Shown here: one piece after another, positions 27,613 to 34,965 of the stretch
Position numbering within the stretch: position 1 is the stretch's first letter
How the letters are laid out: each line of letters begins with the position of its first letter
Notes under the pieces: model-generated
The model's input: the letters and a program-made list of their open reading frames with translations, nothing else
The model's database searches: none
Told to the model about the DNA's origin: nothing
DNA from: CAYXOX01 sp964466745
GTDB taxonomy: Bacteria; Pseudomonadota; Alphaproteobacteria; Rhodobacterales; Rhodobacteraceae
DNA: 37,119 bases
Reading direction: 5' to 3'
Assembly: GCA_964466745.1 (NCBI GenBank)
Contig: CAYXOX010000015.1
Coordinates: forward strand, 1-37,119
Program-made: the position numbers and the translations under genes

Positions 27613-28323
27613 CTATTCCGGCTCCACGGTAAGCGTGACCCTGTCACCGGCGAACCAGGTGCGCCCGTATTCCACCGGCACGCCGCCCGGATCGACGTTC
27701 ACGCTCACCGTGCGCAGGATCGGGGCCCCCTCGGCGATGCGCAGGTGATGGGCCTGCACCGGGCCCGCGCGTTTCGCCGTGAGCCGCGTGGAGGCGCGCA
27801 CGTAATCCCCAACGCCGCAGGCCGCGAGCGCACGGGTGACCGATGCGTCACGGCCGAGCGCATCGGCAAGGCCCGGCAGCCTCGCCCGCGGAAACACGGA
27901 GCGGAACAGCGCGATGGCCTGCCCGTCCACCAGCGAAAGCCCCTCGTAGACGAGCACGGCCGCGCCGGGGCCAAGCCCCAGCGCGTCGGTCTCGGCCGGG
28001 GTACCGGCGCGGGTTTCCAACGAGAGCACACGCTTCTCCGGCGTACGCCCGGCAGCACGGATGGACTGGTGGTAGCGAACCCGCCGCCCCAGGGGGTATT
28101 CCGCCGGGCGGGCGGCAACGAAGACGCCGGCGCCGCGGCGCGGGTCCACCAGCGCCTCCTCGGCCAGCGCGGCGATCGCCCGGCGAACGGTGTGGCGGTT
28201 GACGCCGAAGCGCGCGGAAAGGGCGGCCTCGGTGGGCAGCCGATCTCCGGGCGCGTACCCGCCCCCGCCGATCTCGCGGCGCAGGCTTTCGGCGATGGTT
28301 TTCCACAGGGCGGTGCGGGGCAT
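27613..28323 (-). CDS. phnF: GntR-family transcriptional regulator PhnF
   Basis: The 236-residue protein has an N-terminal winged helix (WKTIAESLRREIGGGGYAPG, DRLPTEAALSARFGVNRHTV, RRAIAALAEEALVDPRRGAG) and a C-terminal UTRA effector domain (RVRYHQSIRAAGRTPEKRVL to GVPVEYGRTWFAGDRVTLTV), the HutC/PhnF layout. PhnF proteins repress phn genes and respond to a phosphorus compound. It is divergent from phnG, with 93 bp between start codons that contain an A+T-rich inverted repeat, its likely operator. The ribosome binding site is weak (GGTGA). Confidence 0.94.
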   Translation of the reverse strand: MPRTALWKTIAESLRREIGGGGYAPGDRLPTEAALSARFGVNRHTVRRAIAALAEEALVDPRRGAGVFVAARPAEYPLGRRVRYHQSIRAAGRTPEKRVLSLETRAGTPAETDALGLGPGAAVLVYEGLSLVDGQAIALFRSVFPRARLPGLADALGRDASVTRALAACGVGDYVRASTRLTAKRAGPVQAHHLRIAEGAPILRTVSVNVDPGGVPVEYGRTWFAGDRVTLTVEPE

Positions 28324-28376
28324 GTCACCAAAACTTCATGAAGGGACCGATTGCGCGGGAGCATCGCCTGCCGTAG

Positions 28377-28424
28377 TAGTTGTCTAGTTGTATAGTAAAT
28401 TGGACAACTTGCCAAGATGTCTAG
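28377..28424. promoter_or_regulatory. Candidate PhnF operator/promoter between phnF and phnG
   Basis: TAGTTGTCTAGTT (28377-28389) and AATTGGACAACTT (28398-28410) are imperfect inverted repeats (10 of 13 positions). The octamer TTGTCTAG recurs as TTGTATAG at 28388 and ATGTCTAG at 28417. The stretch is strikingly A+T-rich for this window and sits directly before the phnG start, so bound repressor would block transcription or initiation of phnG. Confidence 0.6.
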
Positions 28425-28893
28425 CAGCGCCATGCCGGAACCGGGCTCCGGGCCGCCCGAGGCAGCCCGGCGGCACGCCATGGGGCTGCTGGCGCGGGCC
28501 GATGCGGGCGCGCTCGCGCGCCTCGCTGCCGCCTTCGGGGAACTGCCCGAGGCAGAGGTGCTTCGCGAACCCGAGATCGGCACGGTGATGGTGCGCGGAC
28601 GCGCAGGCGGTGCCGGAGAGCCTTTCAACCTCGGCGAGATCACCGTCACACGGTGCAGCCTTCGCCTTGCCGGCGGCGAGGTGGGCCATGCCTGGGTGCA
28701 GGGGCGGGACCGCGCGAAGGCCCGTACCGCGGCGCTCTTCGACGCGCTCCTGCAAACGCAACGCGCAGGCGACGTGCGGGCCCGCGTTCTCGCGCCGCTG
28801 GAAGACGCCGAACGCGAGAAGGCCGGCAAGCGGGCGTCGCGTGCCGAGACGACGAGGGTGGAGTTCTTCACAATGGTGCGGGGAGAGGAATGA
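28417..28893 (+). CDS. phnG: Carbon-phosphorus lyase subunit PhnG
   Basis: PhnG belongs to the PhnGHIJ core complex that moves a phosphonate onto ribose and breaks the C-P bond. The 158-residue product contains RRHAMGLLARADAGALARL, EPEIGTVMVRGRAGGAGEPF, NLGEITVTRCSLRLAGGEVG and HAWVQGRDRAKARTAALFDA, the typical PhnG core. The start may be ATG 28417 (used) or ATG 28432; the first ~18 residues are not conserved-looking and neither start has a clear ribosome binding site. The stop overlaps phnH as ATGA. Confidence 0.94.
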   Translation: MSSSAMPEPGSGPPEAARRHAMGLLARADAGALARLAAAFGELPEAEVLREPEIGTVMVRGRAGGAGEPFNLGEITVTRCSLRLAGGEVGHAWVQGRDRAKARTAALFDALLQTQRAGDVRARVLAPLEDAEREKAGKRASRAETTRVEFFTMVRGEE

Positions 28894-29462
28894 CAGCGCC
28901 GGCACCTCTGGAGGGCGGCTTCGCCGATGCCGGGCGCACGAGCGCCCGCGCCTTCCGCGCGGCGATGGAGGCCATGGCGCGGCCCGGCACCGTCAACGAG
29001 ATCGAGGGCGCGCGGCCGCCGGCGCCGGTGTCTCGGGCGGCGGGCACGCTGCTGCTCACCCTGTGCGACGGCGACACGCCCGTGCATCTTGCGGGCGCCG
29101 CCGACACCGACGCGCTGCGCGGGTGGCTGGCCTTCCACGCCGGCGCACCGATCTGCGCGCCTGAAGCCGCCGCGTTCGCCTATGGCCGGTGGGAGGATCT
29201 GGCGCCCCTTCTCGGGCGGTACGCCATCGGAACGCCGGACTACCCGGACCGTTCGGTGACGCTCATCGTCGAACGCCCCGCCCTCGAAGACGGGATACCC
29301 TGCCGCCTCGCCGGCCCGGGGATCGAAAACGCCGACGAACTCGCCCTGCCCGAGCCGGAGGCGTTCCGCGCGAACCACGCGCGCTTCCCGCTTGGCTTCG
29401 ACTGCTTCTTCACCGCCGGCACCCGATGCGCCGCGCTGCCCCGCTCGACCGAGGTGCTCTGA
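28890..29462 (+). CDS. phnH: Carbon-phosphorus lyase subunit PhnH
   Basis: The 190-residue PhnH is a structural member of the C-P lyase core; the family has a PLP-transferase-like fold without a catalytic lysine. Recognisable segments are EGGFADAGRTSARAFRAAME, AMARPGTVNEIEG, LLLTLCDGDTPVHL, PDRSVTLIVERPALEDG and FPLGFDCFFTAGTRCAALPR near the C-terminus. Its ATG overlaps the phnG stop, preceded by GGAGAGGA, and its TGA overlaps the phnI ATG by one base. Confidence 0.95.
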   Translation: MTAPAPLEGGFADAGRTSARAFRAAMEAMARPGTVNEIEGARPPAPVSRAAGTLLLTLCDGDTPVHLAGAADTDALRGWLAFHAGAPICAPEAAAFAYGRWEDLAPLLGRYAIGTPDYPDRSVTLIVERPALEDGIPCRLAGPGIENADELALPEPEAFRANHARFPLGFDCFFTAGTRCAALPRSTEVL

Positions 29463-30646
29463 TGTATGTTGCCGTCAAGGGCGGGGAACGCGCCATCGAC
29501 GCCGCCCACGCGTGGCTCGCCGAAGAGCGGCGCGGGCCCTCGGACGTGCCGGAGCTGAGCGTCGCACAGATCCGCGAGCAACAGACGCTGGCCGTGAACC
29601 GTGTCATGGCCGAAGGCTCGCTCCACGACCCCGATCTCGCCGCACTGGCCATCAAGCAGGCGCGCGGCGACCTGATCGAGGCGATCTTCCTCATCCGTGC
29701 CTACCGGACGACACTGCCGCGCCTCGGCGCGAGCCGCCCGCTCAATACCTCGGCCATGGCCTGCGACCGGCGCATCTCGGCCACCTTCAAGGATCTGCCG
29801 GGCGGGCAGATCCTCGGGCCCACCTTCGACTACACCCACAGGCTCCTCGATTTCGCCCTCGCGGCGGAGGCGCAGGCCGGGCGCGTGCCCGACGCCGAAG
29901 GGACCGACGAAAAAGGTGCCGGACCCGACGCGCGGGGCAGGAAACCGCGCGTGCTCGATTTCCTGGACCGGGAGGGCCTGATCGAACCCGCGGCAGGGCG
30001 CGCGGCGCCCCCTGCGCCCGATCCGTCGGGCGGCGCCGCGGCGCCACCGCCGCCGCCCGGCGAGCCCACGCCGGACGATGCCCCGCCCGATCTCACCCGG
30101 GAGCCGCTGGAGCTTCCGGCCCCCCGCGCCTTGCGCCTGCAGGCGCTCGCGCGGGCCGACGAGGGGTTTCTCCTCGGTCTCGCCTTCTCCACCCAGCGCG
30201 GCTACGCGCGCAACCACGCCTTCGTGGGGGAGCTGCGCATCGGCGCGGTGCCGGTGGAGGTGGAGATTCCCGAGCTGGGTTTCCCCGTGGAGATCGCCAC
30301 GATCACGGTCACCGAGTGCGAAACGGTCAACCAGTTCACCGGCTCACGCAAGGAGCCCGCGCAGTTCACCCGGGGCTACGGGCTCGCCTTCGGCCAGACC
30401 GAGCGCAAGGCGCTCGCCATGGCGCTGGTGGACCGTGCCTTGCGCTGGGAAGAGCTCGGCGAGGCCGACGAGGGCGCCCCGGCACAGGACGCCGAATTCG
30501 TGCTCGGCCATTCCGACAACGTGAAGGCCACGGGATTTCTCGAACACATCAAGCTGCCGCATTACGTGGATTTCCAGGCCGAGCTGGAGCTTGTCCGCCG
30601 CCTGCGCGCGGAGGCTCAAAAACCATCGCAGTCGGGGTCGCATTGA
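29462..30646 (+). CDS. phnI: Carbon-phosphorus lyase subunit PhnI
   Basis: PhnI acts with PhnG, PhnH and PhnL in forming the 5'-triphosphate ribose-1-phosphonate. The 394-residue protein shows MYVAVKGGERAIDAAHAWLA, ALAIKQARGDLIEAIFLIRA, ACDRRISATFKDLPGGQILG, PTFDYTHRLLDFAL, VLDFLDREGLIEP, and the C-terminal GHSDNVKATGFLEHIKLPHY. It is longer than E. coli PhnI (about 354) because of a Pro/Ala/Gly-rich stretch at residues ~178-212 (GRAAPPAPDPSGGAAAPPPP and on). The last dozen residues (AQKPSQSGSH) lie in lower-G+C DNA, at the edge of the inserted island before phnJ. Confidence 0.96.
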   Translation: MYVAVKGGERAIDAAHAWLAEERRGPSDVPELSVAQIREQQTLAVNRVMAEGSLHDPDLAALAIKQARGDLIEAIFLIRAYRTTLPRLGASRPLNTSAMACDRRISATFKDLPGGQILGPTFDYTHRLLDFALAAEAQAGRVPDAEGTDEKGAGPDARGRKPRVLDFLDREGLIEPAAGRAAPPAPDPSGGAAAPPPPPGEPTPDDAPPDLTREPLELPAPRALRLQALARADEGFLLGLAFSTQRGYARNHAFVGELRIGAVPVEVEIPELGFPVEIATITVTECETVNQFTGSRKEPAQFTRGYGLAFGQTERKALAMALVDRALRWEELGEADEGAPAQDAEFVLGHSDNVKATGFLEHIKLPHYVDFQAELELVRRLRAEAQKPSQSGSH

Positions 30647-30658
30647 TGCAAACACTCT

Positions 30659-30811
30659 TTAGAAGAGCGTCAAGCCAAGCCCTTTCCAAACCAAATAGAG
30701 GCCTGCGATCTGCACGGTTCCATAGAACACGATTGCGTATTGAAGCTGCCTTACCGCTTTTTGCGTACCGCGATGCCATTCGACCAGGTTCGCGTATTGC
30801 TCCGGATCCAT
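30659..30811 (-). CDS. Antisense 50-residue membrane protein inside the phn operon
   Basis: From ATG 30811 the frame encodes MDPEQYANLVEWHRGTQKAV, then RQLQYAIVFYGTVQIAGLYL, then VWKGLGLTLF: a short charged N-terminus and one membrane helix of about 22 residues. GGAGAAGGAAAAA directly before the ATG is the strongest ribosome binding site in the area. A longer form from 30868 would overlap phnJ. The gene fills most of the 208-bp gap between phnI and phnJ on the opposite strand, in DNA of about 51% G+C (91 of 180 bases at 30661-30840), well below its surroundings, which suggests separate origin. I do not recognise the protein. Confidence 0.6.
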   Translation of the reverse strand: MDPEQYANLVEWHRGTQKAVRQLQYAIVFYGTVQIAGLYLVWKGLGLTLF

Positions 30812-30854
30812 TTTTTCCTTCTCCAGTTTTGACAGACGGAAGGTGTAAAGCGCG

Positions 30855-31685
30855 ATGAGCCAATACACCTTCGCCTATCTCGACGAGGCCACCAAGCGGA
30901 TGATCCGCCGCGCGCTGCTCAAGGGGCTCGCCATTCCCGGCTACCAGGTACCTTTCGCCTCCCGCGAAATGCCCATGCCCTACGGCTGGGGCACGGGCGG
31001 CGTGCAGATCACCGCGGCGGTGCTCACCCCGGAAGATACCCTGAAGGTCATCGACCAGGGCGCCGACGACACGACGAACGCCGTCTCGATCCGCCGGTTC
31101 TTCCGCAAGGTGGCCGGCATCGCCACTACCACGCTCACCCGGGCGGCCAGCGTGATCCAGACCCGGCACCGGATCCCGGAAACCCCACTGCGCGCCGGGC
31201 AGATCCTCGTCTTCCAGGTGCCCATCCCCGAACCCCTGCGTTTCCTCGAGCCGCGCGAGACCGAGACGCGGCGCATGCACGCGCTGGAGGAATACGGGCT
31301 GATGCACGTGAAGCTCTACGAAGACATCTCGCGCCACGGCGAGATCGCCACCGCCTACGCCTACCCGGTGAAGGTGGCGGGCCGCTACATCATGGACCCC
31401 TCGCCGATCCCGAAGTTCGACAACCCCAAGCTCACCTCGCCCGCGATCCAGCTTTTCGGCGCGGGGCGGGAGCAGCGGATCTACGCGCTGCCCCCCTTCA
31501 CGCGGGTGGAAAGCCTCGATTTCGAGGATTTCCCCTTCCGTGCCGACAAGCCCGACGCGCCCTGCGCGCTCTGCGGAGCGCGCGACAGCTATCTCGACGA
31601 GGTGATAACCGACGATTCCGGCGCCCGTTTGTTCGTGTGCTCTGATACCGACCATTGCCGCGCAACGCTGGAGCAAAGCCCATGA
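30855..31685 (+). CDS. phnJ: Alpha-D-ribose 1-methylphosphonate 5-phosphate C-P lyase PhnJ
   Basis: PhnJ is the radical-SAM-type enzyme that cleaves the C-P bond. The 276-residue product is highly conserved: LDEATKRMIRRALLKGLAIP, GYQVPFASREMPMPYGWGTG, GADDTTNAVSIRRFFRKV, FQVPIPEPLRFLEPRETETR and YIMDPSPIPKFDNPKL. The iron-sulphur cysteines are C237-x2-C240-x21-C262-x5-C268, the same spacing as in E. coli PhnJ. Gly29 in IPGYQ corresponds to the E. coli glycyl-radical residue Gly32. Its ribosome binding site (GGAAGG) is rather far from the ATG. An antisense small gene separates it from phnI. Confidence 0.97.
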   Translation: MSQYTFAYLDEATKRMIRRALLKGLAIPGYQVPFASREMPMPYGWGTGGVQITAAVLTPEDTLKVIDQGADDTTNAVSIRRFFRKVAGIATTTLTRAASVIQTRHRIPETPLRAGQILVFQVPIPEPLRFLEPRETETRRMHALEEYGLMHVKLYEDISRHGEIATAYAYPVKVAGRYIMDPSPIPKFDNPKLTSPAIQLFGAGREQRIYALPPFTRVESLDFEDFPFRADKPDAPCALCGARDSYLDEVITDDSGARLFVCSDTDHCRATLEQSP

Positions 31686-32452
31686 CACCGCTTCTCGACG
31701 TGCGCGGGCTTACGAAAACCTACGGGCCGCGGATCGGGTGCCGTGACGTGAGCTTCACGCTTCATTCCGGCGAGGTGCTCGGCATCGTCGGAGAGAGCGG
31801 CTCGGGCAAGTCCACCTTGCTCTCCTGCCTTGCCGGACACATCGAGGCGGATGCGGGCGAGGTGCTCTTCGCGACCCGCAGCGACGGCGTTCGCGACCTG
31901 CGCTGCCTCCCGGAGCCGGCGCGCCGGATGCTCGCGCGCAGCGACTGGGCCTTCGTTCACCAGAACCCCCGCGACGGGTTGCGCATGCGCGTTTCGGCGG
32001 GCGGCAACGTGGGCGAGCGGCACATGGCCACCGGCGCGCGGCACTACGGCCAGATCCGGCAGAGCGCCGAGGCCTGGCTTGCCCGCGTGGAAATCGCGCC
32101 CGAACGCATCGACGATGCCCCCGTCATCTTCTCGGGAGGCATGCAGCAGCGCCTGCAGATCGCGCGCAACCTCGTGTCCGCGCCGCGGCTGGTCTTCATG
32201 GACGAGCCGACGGGCGGCCTCGACGTGAGCGTGCAGGCGCGGCTGCTCGATCTCTTGCGCAGCCTGGTGCGCGAGATGGAGCTTTCCGTGGTGCTCGTGA
32301 CCCACGATCTCGCCGTGGTGCGGCTGCTCGCCCACAGGCTGATGGTTATGCAGGGGGGCGAAGTGGTGGAAAGCGGCCTGACCGACCAGGTGCTGGACGA
32401 CCCGCAGCAGCCCTACACCCAACTTCTCGTCAGCTCGGTGCTCCATGCCTGA
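31682..32452 (+). CDS. phnK: C-P lyase ATP-binding subunit PhnK
   Basis: The 256-residue ABC-type ATPase binds the C-P lyase core rather than a membrane permease. It has Walker A GESGSGKST, then DWAFVHQNPRDGLRMRVSAG with the Q-loop, signature IFSGGMQQRLQIARNLVSAP, Walker B LVFMDEPTGGLDVSVQARLL and switch His in VVLVTHDLAVVRLLAHR. The HQNPRDGLRM and GGLDVSVQ segments mark PhnK within the dipeptide-transporter-like ABC group. The start is ATG 31682, overlapping the phnJ stop as ATGA; it overlaps phnL by 8 bp. Confidence 0.96.
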   Translation: MTPLLDVRGLTKTYGPRIGCRDVSFTLHSGEVLGIVGESGSGKSTLLSCLAGHIEADAGEVLFATRSDGVRDLRCLPEPARRMLARSDWAFVHQNPRDGLRMRVSAGGNVGERHMATGARHYGQIRQSAEAWLARVEIAPERIDDAPVIFSGGMQQRLQIARNLVSAPRLVFMDEPTGGLDVSVQARLLDLLRSLVREMELSVVLVTHDLAVVRLLAHRLMVMQGGEVVESGLTDQVLDDPQQPYTQLLVSSVLHA

Positions 32453-33167
32453 CCCCGTCATCCGGATCCGCGACCTGTCCAAGAGCTTCACCCTGCATAC
32501 CCAGGGTGGCGCGCGCATCGAGGTGCTGCGCGGTGCGCGTCTCGATGTCCATGCCGGCGAGTGCGTGGCGCTGACCGGAGCTTCGGGAGCCGGCAAATCC
32601 ACGCTGATGCGGCTGGCCTGGGGCAACTACCGCGCAACCTCGGGGCGGATCGAGATCTGCGGCACCGATCTCGTGCAGGCGCCCCCCCGCGAGATCATGG
32701 AGTTGCGGCGCCTGAAACTCGGCTACGTGAGCCAGTTCCTGCGGGTGATCCCCCGGGTGCCCACGCTCGAGGTGGTGGCCGAGCCGGCGCTGGCCGCCGG
32801 CGCCCCTCCCGCGGAGGCCTTCGCCCGCGCCCGGGCGCTGCTTGCACGCCTCGCGATTCCCGAGGCGCTGTGGTCGCTGAGCCCTACAACCTTCTCGGGC
32901 GGGGAGCAGCAGCGCGTGAACATCGCGCGCGGTTTCGCCCACCCCTGCCCCGCGCTCCTGCTGGACGAACCGACGGCCAGCCTCGACCCGGCCAACCGGG
33001 AGACGGTGCTCGCACTCGTCTCGGATGCCAAGGCGCAGGGCGCGGCCGTGCTGGGCATCTTCCACGACGCCGAGGCCCGCGCCCGCCTCGCAGACCGGGA
33101 GGTGGATGTCGCCACCTTCGCGCCGGGGAGCGGGGCGCCTGCATTCGCAGCCGGATGCCCGGCATGA
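32445..33167 (+). CDS. phnL: C-P lyase ATP-binding subunit PhnL
   Basis: The second ABC-type ATPase of the pathway, 240 residues, assists PhnI in phosphonate coupling. Motifs are Walker A GASGAGKST, KLGYVSQFLRVIPRVPTLEV with the Q-loop, signature TFSGGEQQRVNIARGFAHPC, Walker B ALLLDEPTASLDPANRETVL and switch His in LGIFHDAEARARLADREV. VSQFLRVIPRV and FHD(A/E)EAR are characteristic of PhnL. It starts inside the end of phnK and its stop overlaps phnN as ATGA. Confidence 0.96.
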   Translation: MPDPVIRIRDLSKSFTLHTQGGARIEVLRGARLDVHAGECVALTGASGAGKSTLMRLAWGNYRATSGRIEICGTDLVQAPPREIMELRRLKLGYVSQFLRVIPRVPTLEVVAEPALAAGAPPAEAFARARALLARLAIPEALWSLSPTTFSGGEQQRVNIARGFAHPCPALLLDEPTASLDPANRETVLALVSDAKAQGAAVLGIFHDAEARARLADREVDVATFAPGSGAPAFAAGCPA

Positions 33168-33802
33168 GCGGCGGGCGCGGCAACGACAACGGCAACGGCG
33201 GCGGCGGCCCGGTGCCCGGGCGGCTGATCGCGGTGGTGGGCCCCTCCGGCGTGGGCAAGGACAGCGTGATCGACGGGCTTGTCGCCCGCGTCGCGGGTCT
33301 TGCGCGGGCCCGGCGCACGATCACCCGCCCGGCAGATGCCGGCGGAGAAGACTTCGAGGGCGTGACGCCGGAGGCTTTCGCCGCCCGCGCGGCAGCGGGC
33401 GCCTTCGCCCTCCGGTGGGAGGCGCACGGGCTCGCCTACGGCATCCCGCAGGAGGAGCTTGCGCCCCTCGCCGCCGGGCAGGACGTGATCGCCAATCTTT
33501 CGCGCCGGGCGCTTCCTGCGGCCCGTGCCACCGTTCAGCGCCTCGTGGTGCTGGCCCTGTCGGCGCGCCCCGAGACGCTCGCGGCCCGCCTCGGCGCGCG
33601 GGGCCGCGAGAACGAGGGCGAGATCACCGGCAGGCTTGCGCGCGACACCGGGCCACTCCCGGCGGGCCTCGTGGTGCTGCCCCTTGCCAATGACGGTCGG
33701 CTGGACGACACCCTTCGAGCGGCCAAGGCCGCGCTCTTCGGCAGCCCCCCCGCCCCCGGGGCCGGCCCTGCCGGAAAACCGCCGGAGCAGTTGCCGAGAT
33801 GA
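33164..33802 (+). CDS. phnN: Ribose 1,5-bisphosphate phosphokinase PhnN
   Basis: PhnN phosphorylates ribose 1,5-bisphosphate to PRPP, returning the sugar of the C-P lyase route to metabolism. The 212-residue guanylate-kinase-like protein has Walker A GPSGVGKDS, then RARRTITRPADAGGEDFEGV, ALRWEAHGLAYGIPQEELAP and DVIANLSRRALPAARATVQR. ATG 33164 overlaps the phnL stop; an ATG at 33155 is also possible. Both give an odd Gly/Asn-rich beginning (MSGGRGNDNGNGGGG) before the kinase fold. The C-terminus is Pro-rich. It ends in an ATGA overlap with phnM. Confidence 0.94.
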   Translation: MSGGRGNDNGNGGGGPVPGRLIAVVGPSGVGKDSVIDGLVARVAGLARARRTITRPADAGGEDFEGVTPEAFAARAAAGAFALRWEAHGLAYGIPQEELAPLAAGQDVIANLSRRALPAARATVQRLVVLALSARPETLAARLGARGRENEGEITGRLARDTGPLPAGLVVLPLANDGRLDDTLRAAKAALFGSPPAPGAGPAGKPPEQLPR

Positions 33803-34941
33803 CCCACGAGACGATCCTTTCGAACGCGCGCCTCGTGTTGCCCGGCGAAGTGGTCACGGGAAGCGTCGTGATCCGCGACGGCCTGATCGCCGCCGTCGAC
33901 ACCGGGGTTTCCGTGCCGGCCGGCGCGGAGGATTGCGAGGGCGCATGGCTGGCCCCCGGGCTAGTGGAACTGCACACCGACAACCTCGAGCGGCACATGG
34001 AGCCCCGCCCGGGGGTCGACTGGCCCCACCCGGCGGCGCTCATCGCCCATGACGGGGAGCTGGCCGCCTGCGGCATCACGACGGTGTTCGACGCGATGCG
34101 TGTGGGCTCCATTCCGCGCGGCCGCATGGACTATGCGCCCTATGCCCGGGCGCTGGCGTCGGAGATGCTGGCGATGCGCGCCGCGGGCGCCTTCCGGATC
34201 AGCCATTTCCTTCACCTTCGGGCGGAGATCTGCTCGGAGACGCTGGCGGCGGAACTTGCGGAGTTCGGCCCGGAGGACCGCGTGGGCATCGTGAGCCTGA
34301 TGGACCACACGCCCGGCGCGCGCCAGTTCACCGATATCTCCAAGCTGCGCGCCTACGCATCCTCGCGACAGGGGCTTTCCGACGACGAGTTCCTGGAGCA
34401 CGTGGCCGATCTGCGGTCATTGAAGGACCGTGTGGGCGCCGGGCACGAAGCCGCCGCCGTGGCCGCGGCGCGCCGCTACGGCGCGGTGATCGCCAGCCAC
34501 GACGATACGACCGCCGAGCACGTGAGGGTTTCCCGGGAACACGGCGCGGCCATCGCGGAGTTCCCCACAACGCTGGAAGCGGCGCGCGCCTCGCGGGACG
34601 CCGGCATCGCCGTGATGATGGGAGCGCCCAACCTCGTGCGCGGCGGCTCGCATTCCGGCAACGTCGCCGCCCGCGACCTTGCGGAGGCGGGCCTGCTCGA
34701 CATCCTGTCGTCCGACTACATCCCCGGCGCGCTTCTCAGCGGCGCGGTGATCCTCGGACGTCTCTGGGGCGACATGGCGCGCGGGCTCGAAACCGTGAGC
34801 GCAGCACCCGCCCGCGCCGTCGGCCTCGGCGACAGGGGCACCATCGCGCCGGGGATGCGCGCAGATCTCCTGCGCTTCGTCGAGCACGGCGAGACGCCGA
34901 TCGTCCGCGGGGTGTGGTCGCGGGGAACGCGGGTCGCCTGA
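33799..34941 (+). CDS. phnM: Alpha-D-ribose 1-methylphosphonate 5-triphosphate diphosphatase PhnM
   Basis: PhnM removes pyrophosphate from the ribosyl-phosphonate triphosphate before PhnJ acts. The 380-residue amidohydrolase shows WLAPGLVELHTDNLERHMEP with the metal-binding HxD-type start, then HDGELAACGITTVFDAMRVG, FRISHFLHLRAEICSETL, GIVSLMDHTPGARQFTD, VIASHDDTTAEHV and LLDILSSDYIPGALLSGAVI with the conserved Asp. Length matches the family. It is the last phn gene, and 24 bp separate it from the convergent next gene. Confidence 0.96.
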   Translation: MTHETILSNARLVLPGEVVTGSVVIRDGLIAAVDTGVSVPAGAEDCEGAWLAPGLVELHTDNLERHMEPRPGVDWPHPAALIAHDGELAACGITTVFDAMRVGSIPRGRMDYAPYARALASEMLAMRAAGAFRISHFLHLRAEICSETLAAELAEFGPEDRVGIVSLMDHTPGARQFTDISKLRAYASSRQGLSDDEFLEHVADLRSLKDRVGAGHEAAAVAAARRYGAVIASHDDTTAEHVRVSREHGAAIAEFPTTLEAARASRDAGIAVMMGAPNLVRGGSHSGNVAARDLAEAGLLDILSSDYIPGALLSGAVILGRLWGDMARGLETVSAAPARAVGLGDRGTIAPGMRADLLRFVEHGETPIVRGVWSRGTRVA

Positions 34942-34965
34942 ACGCGGTCGGCGTCGCGCGTCGCC

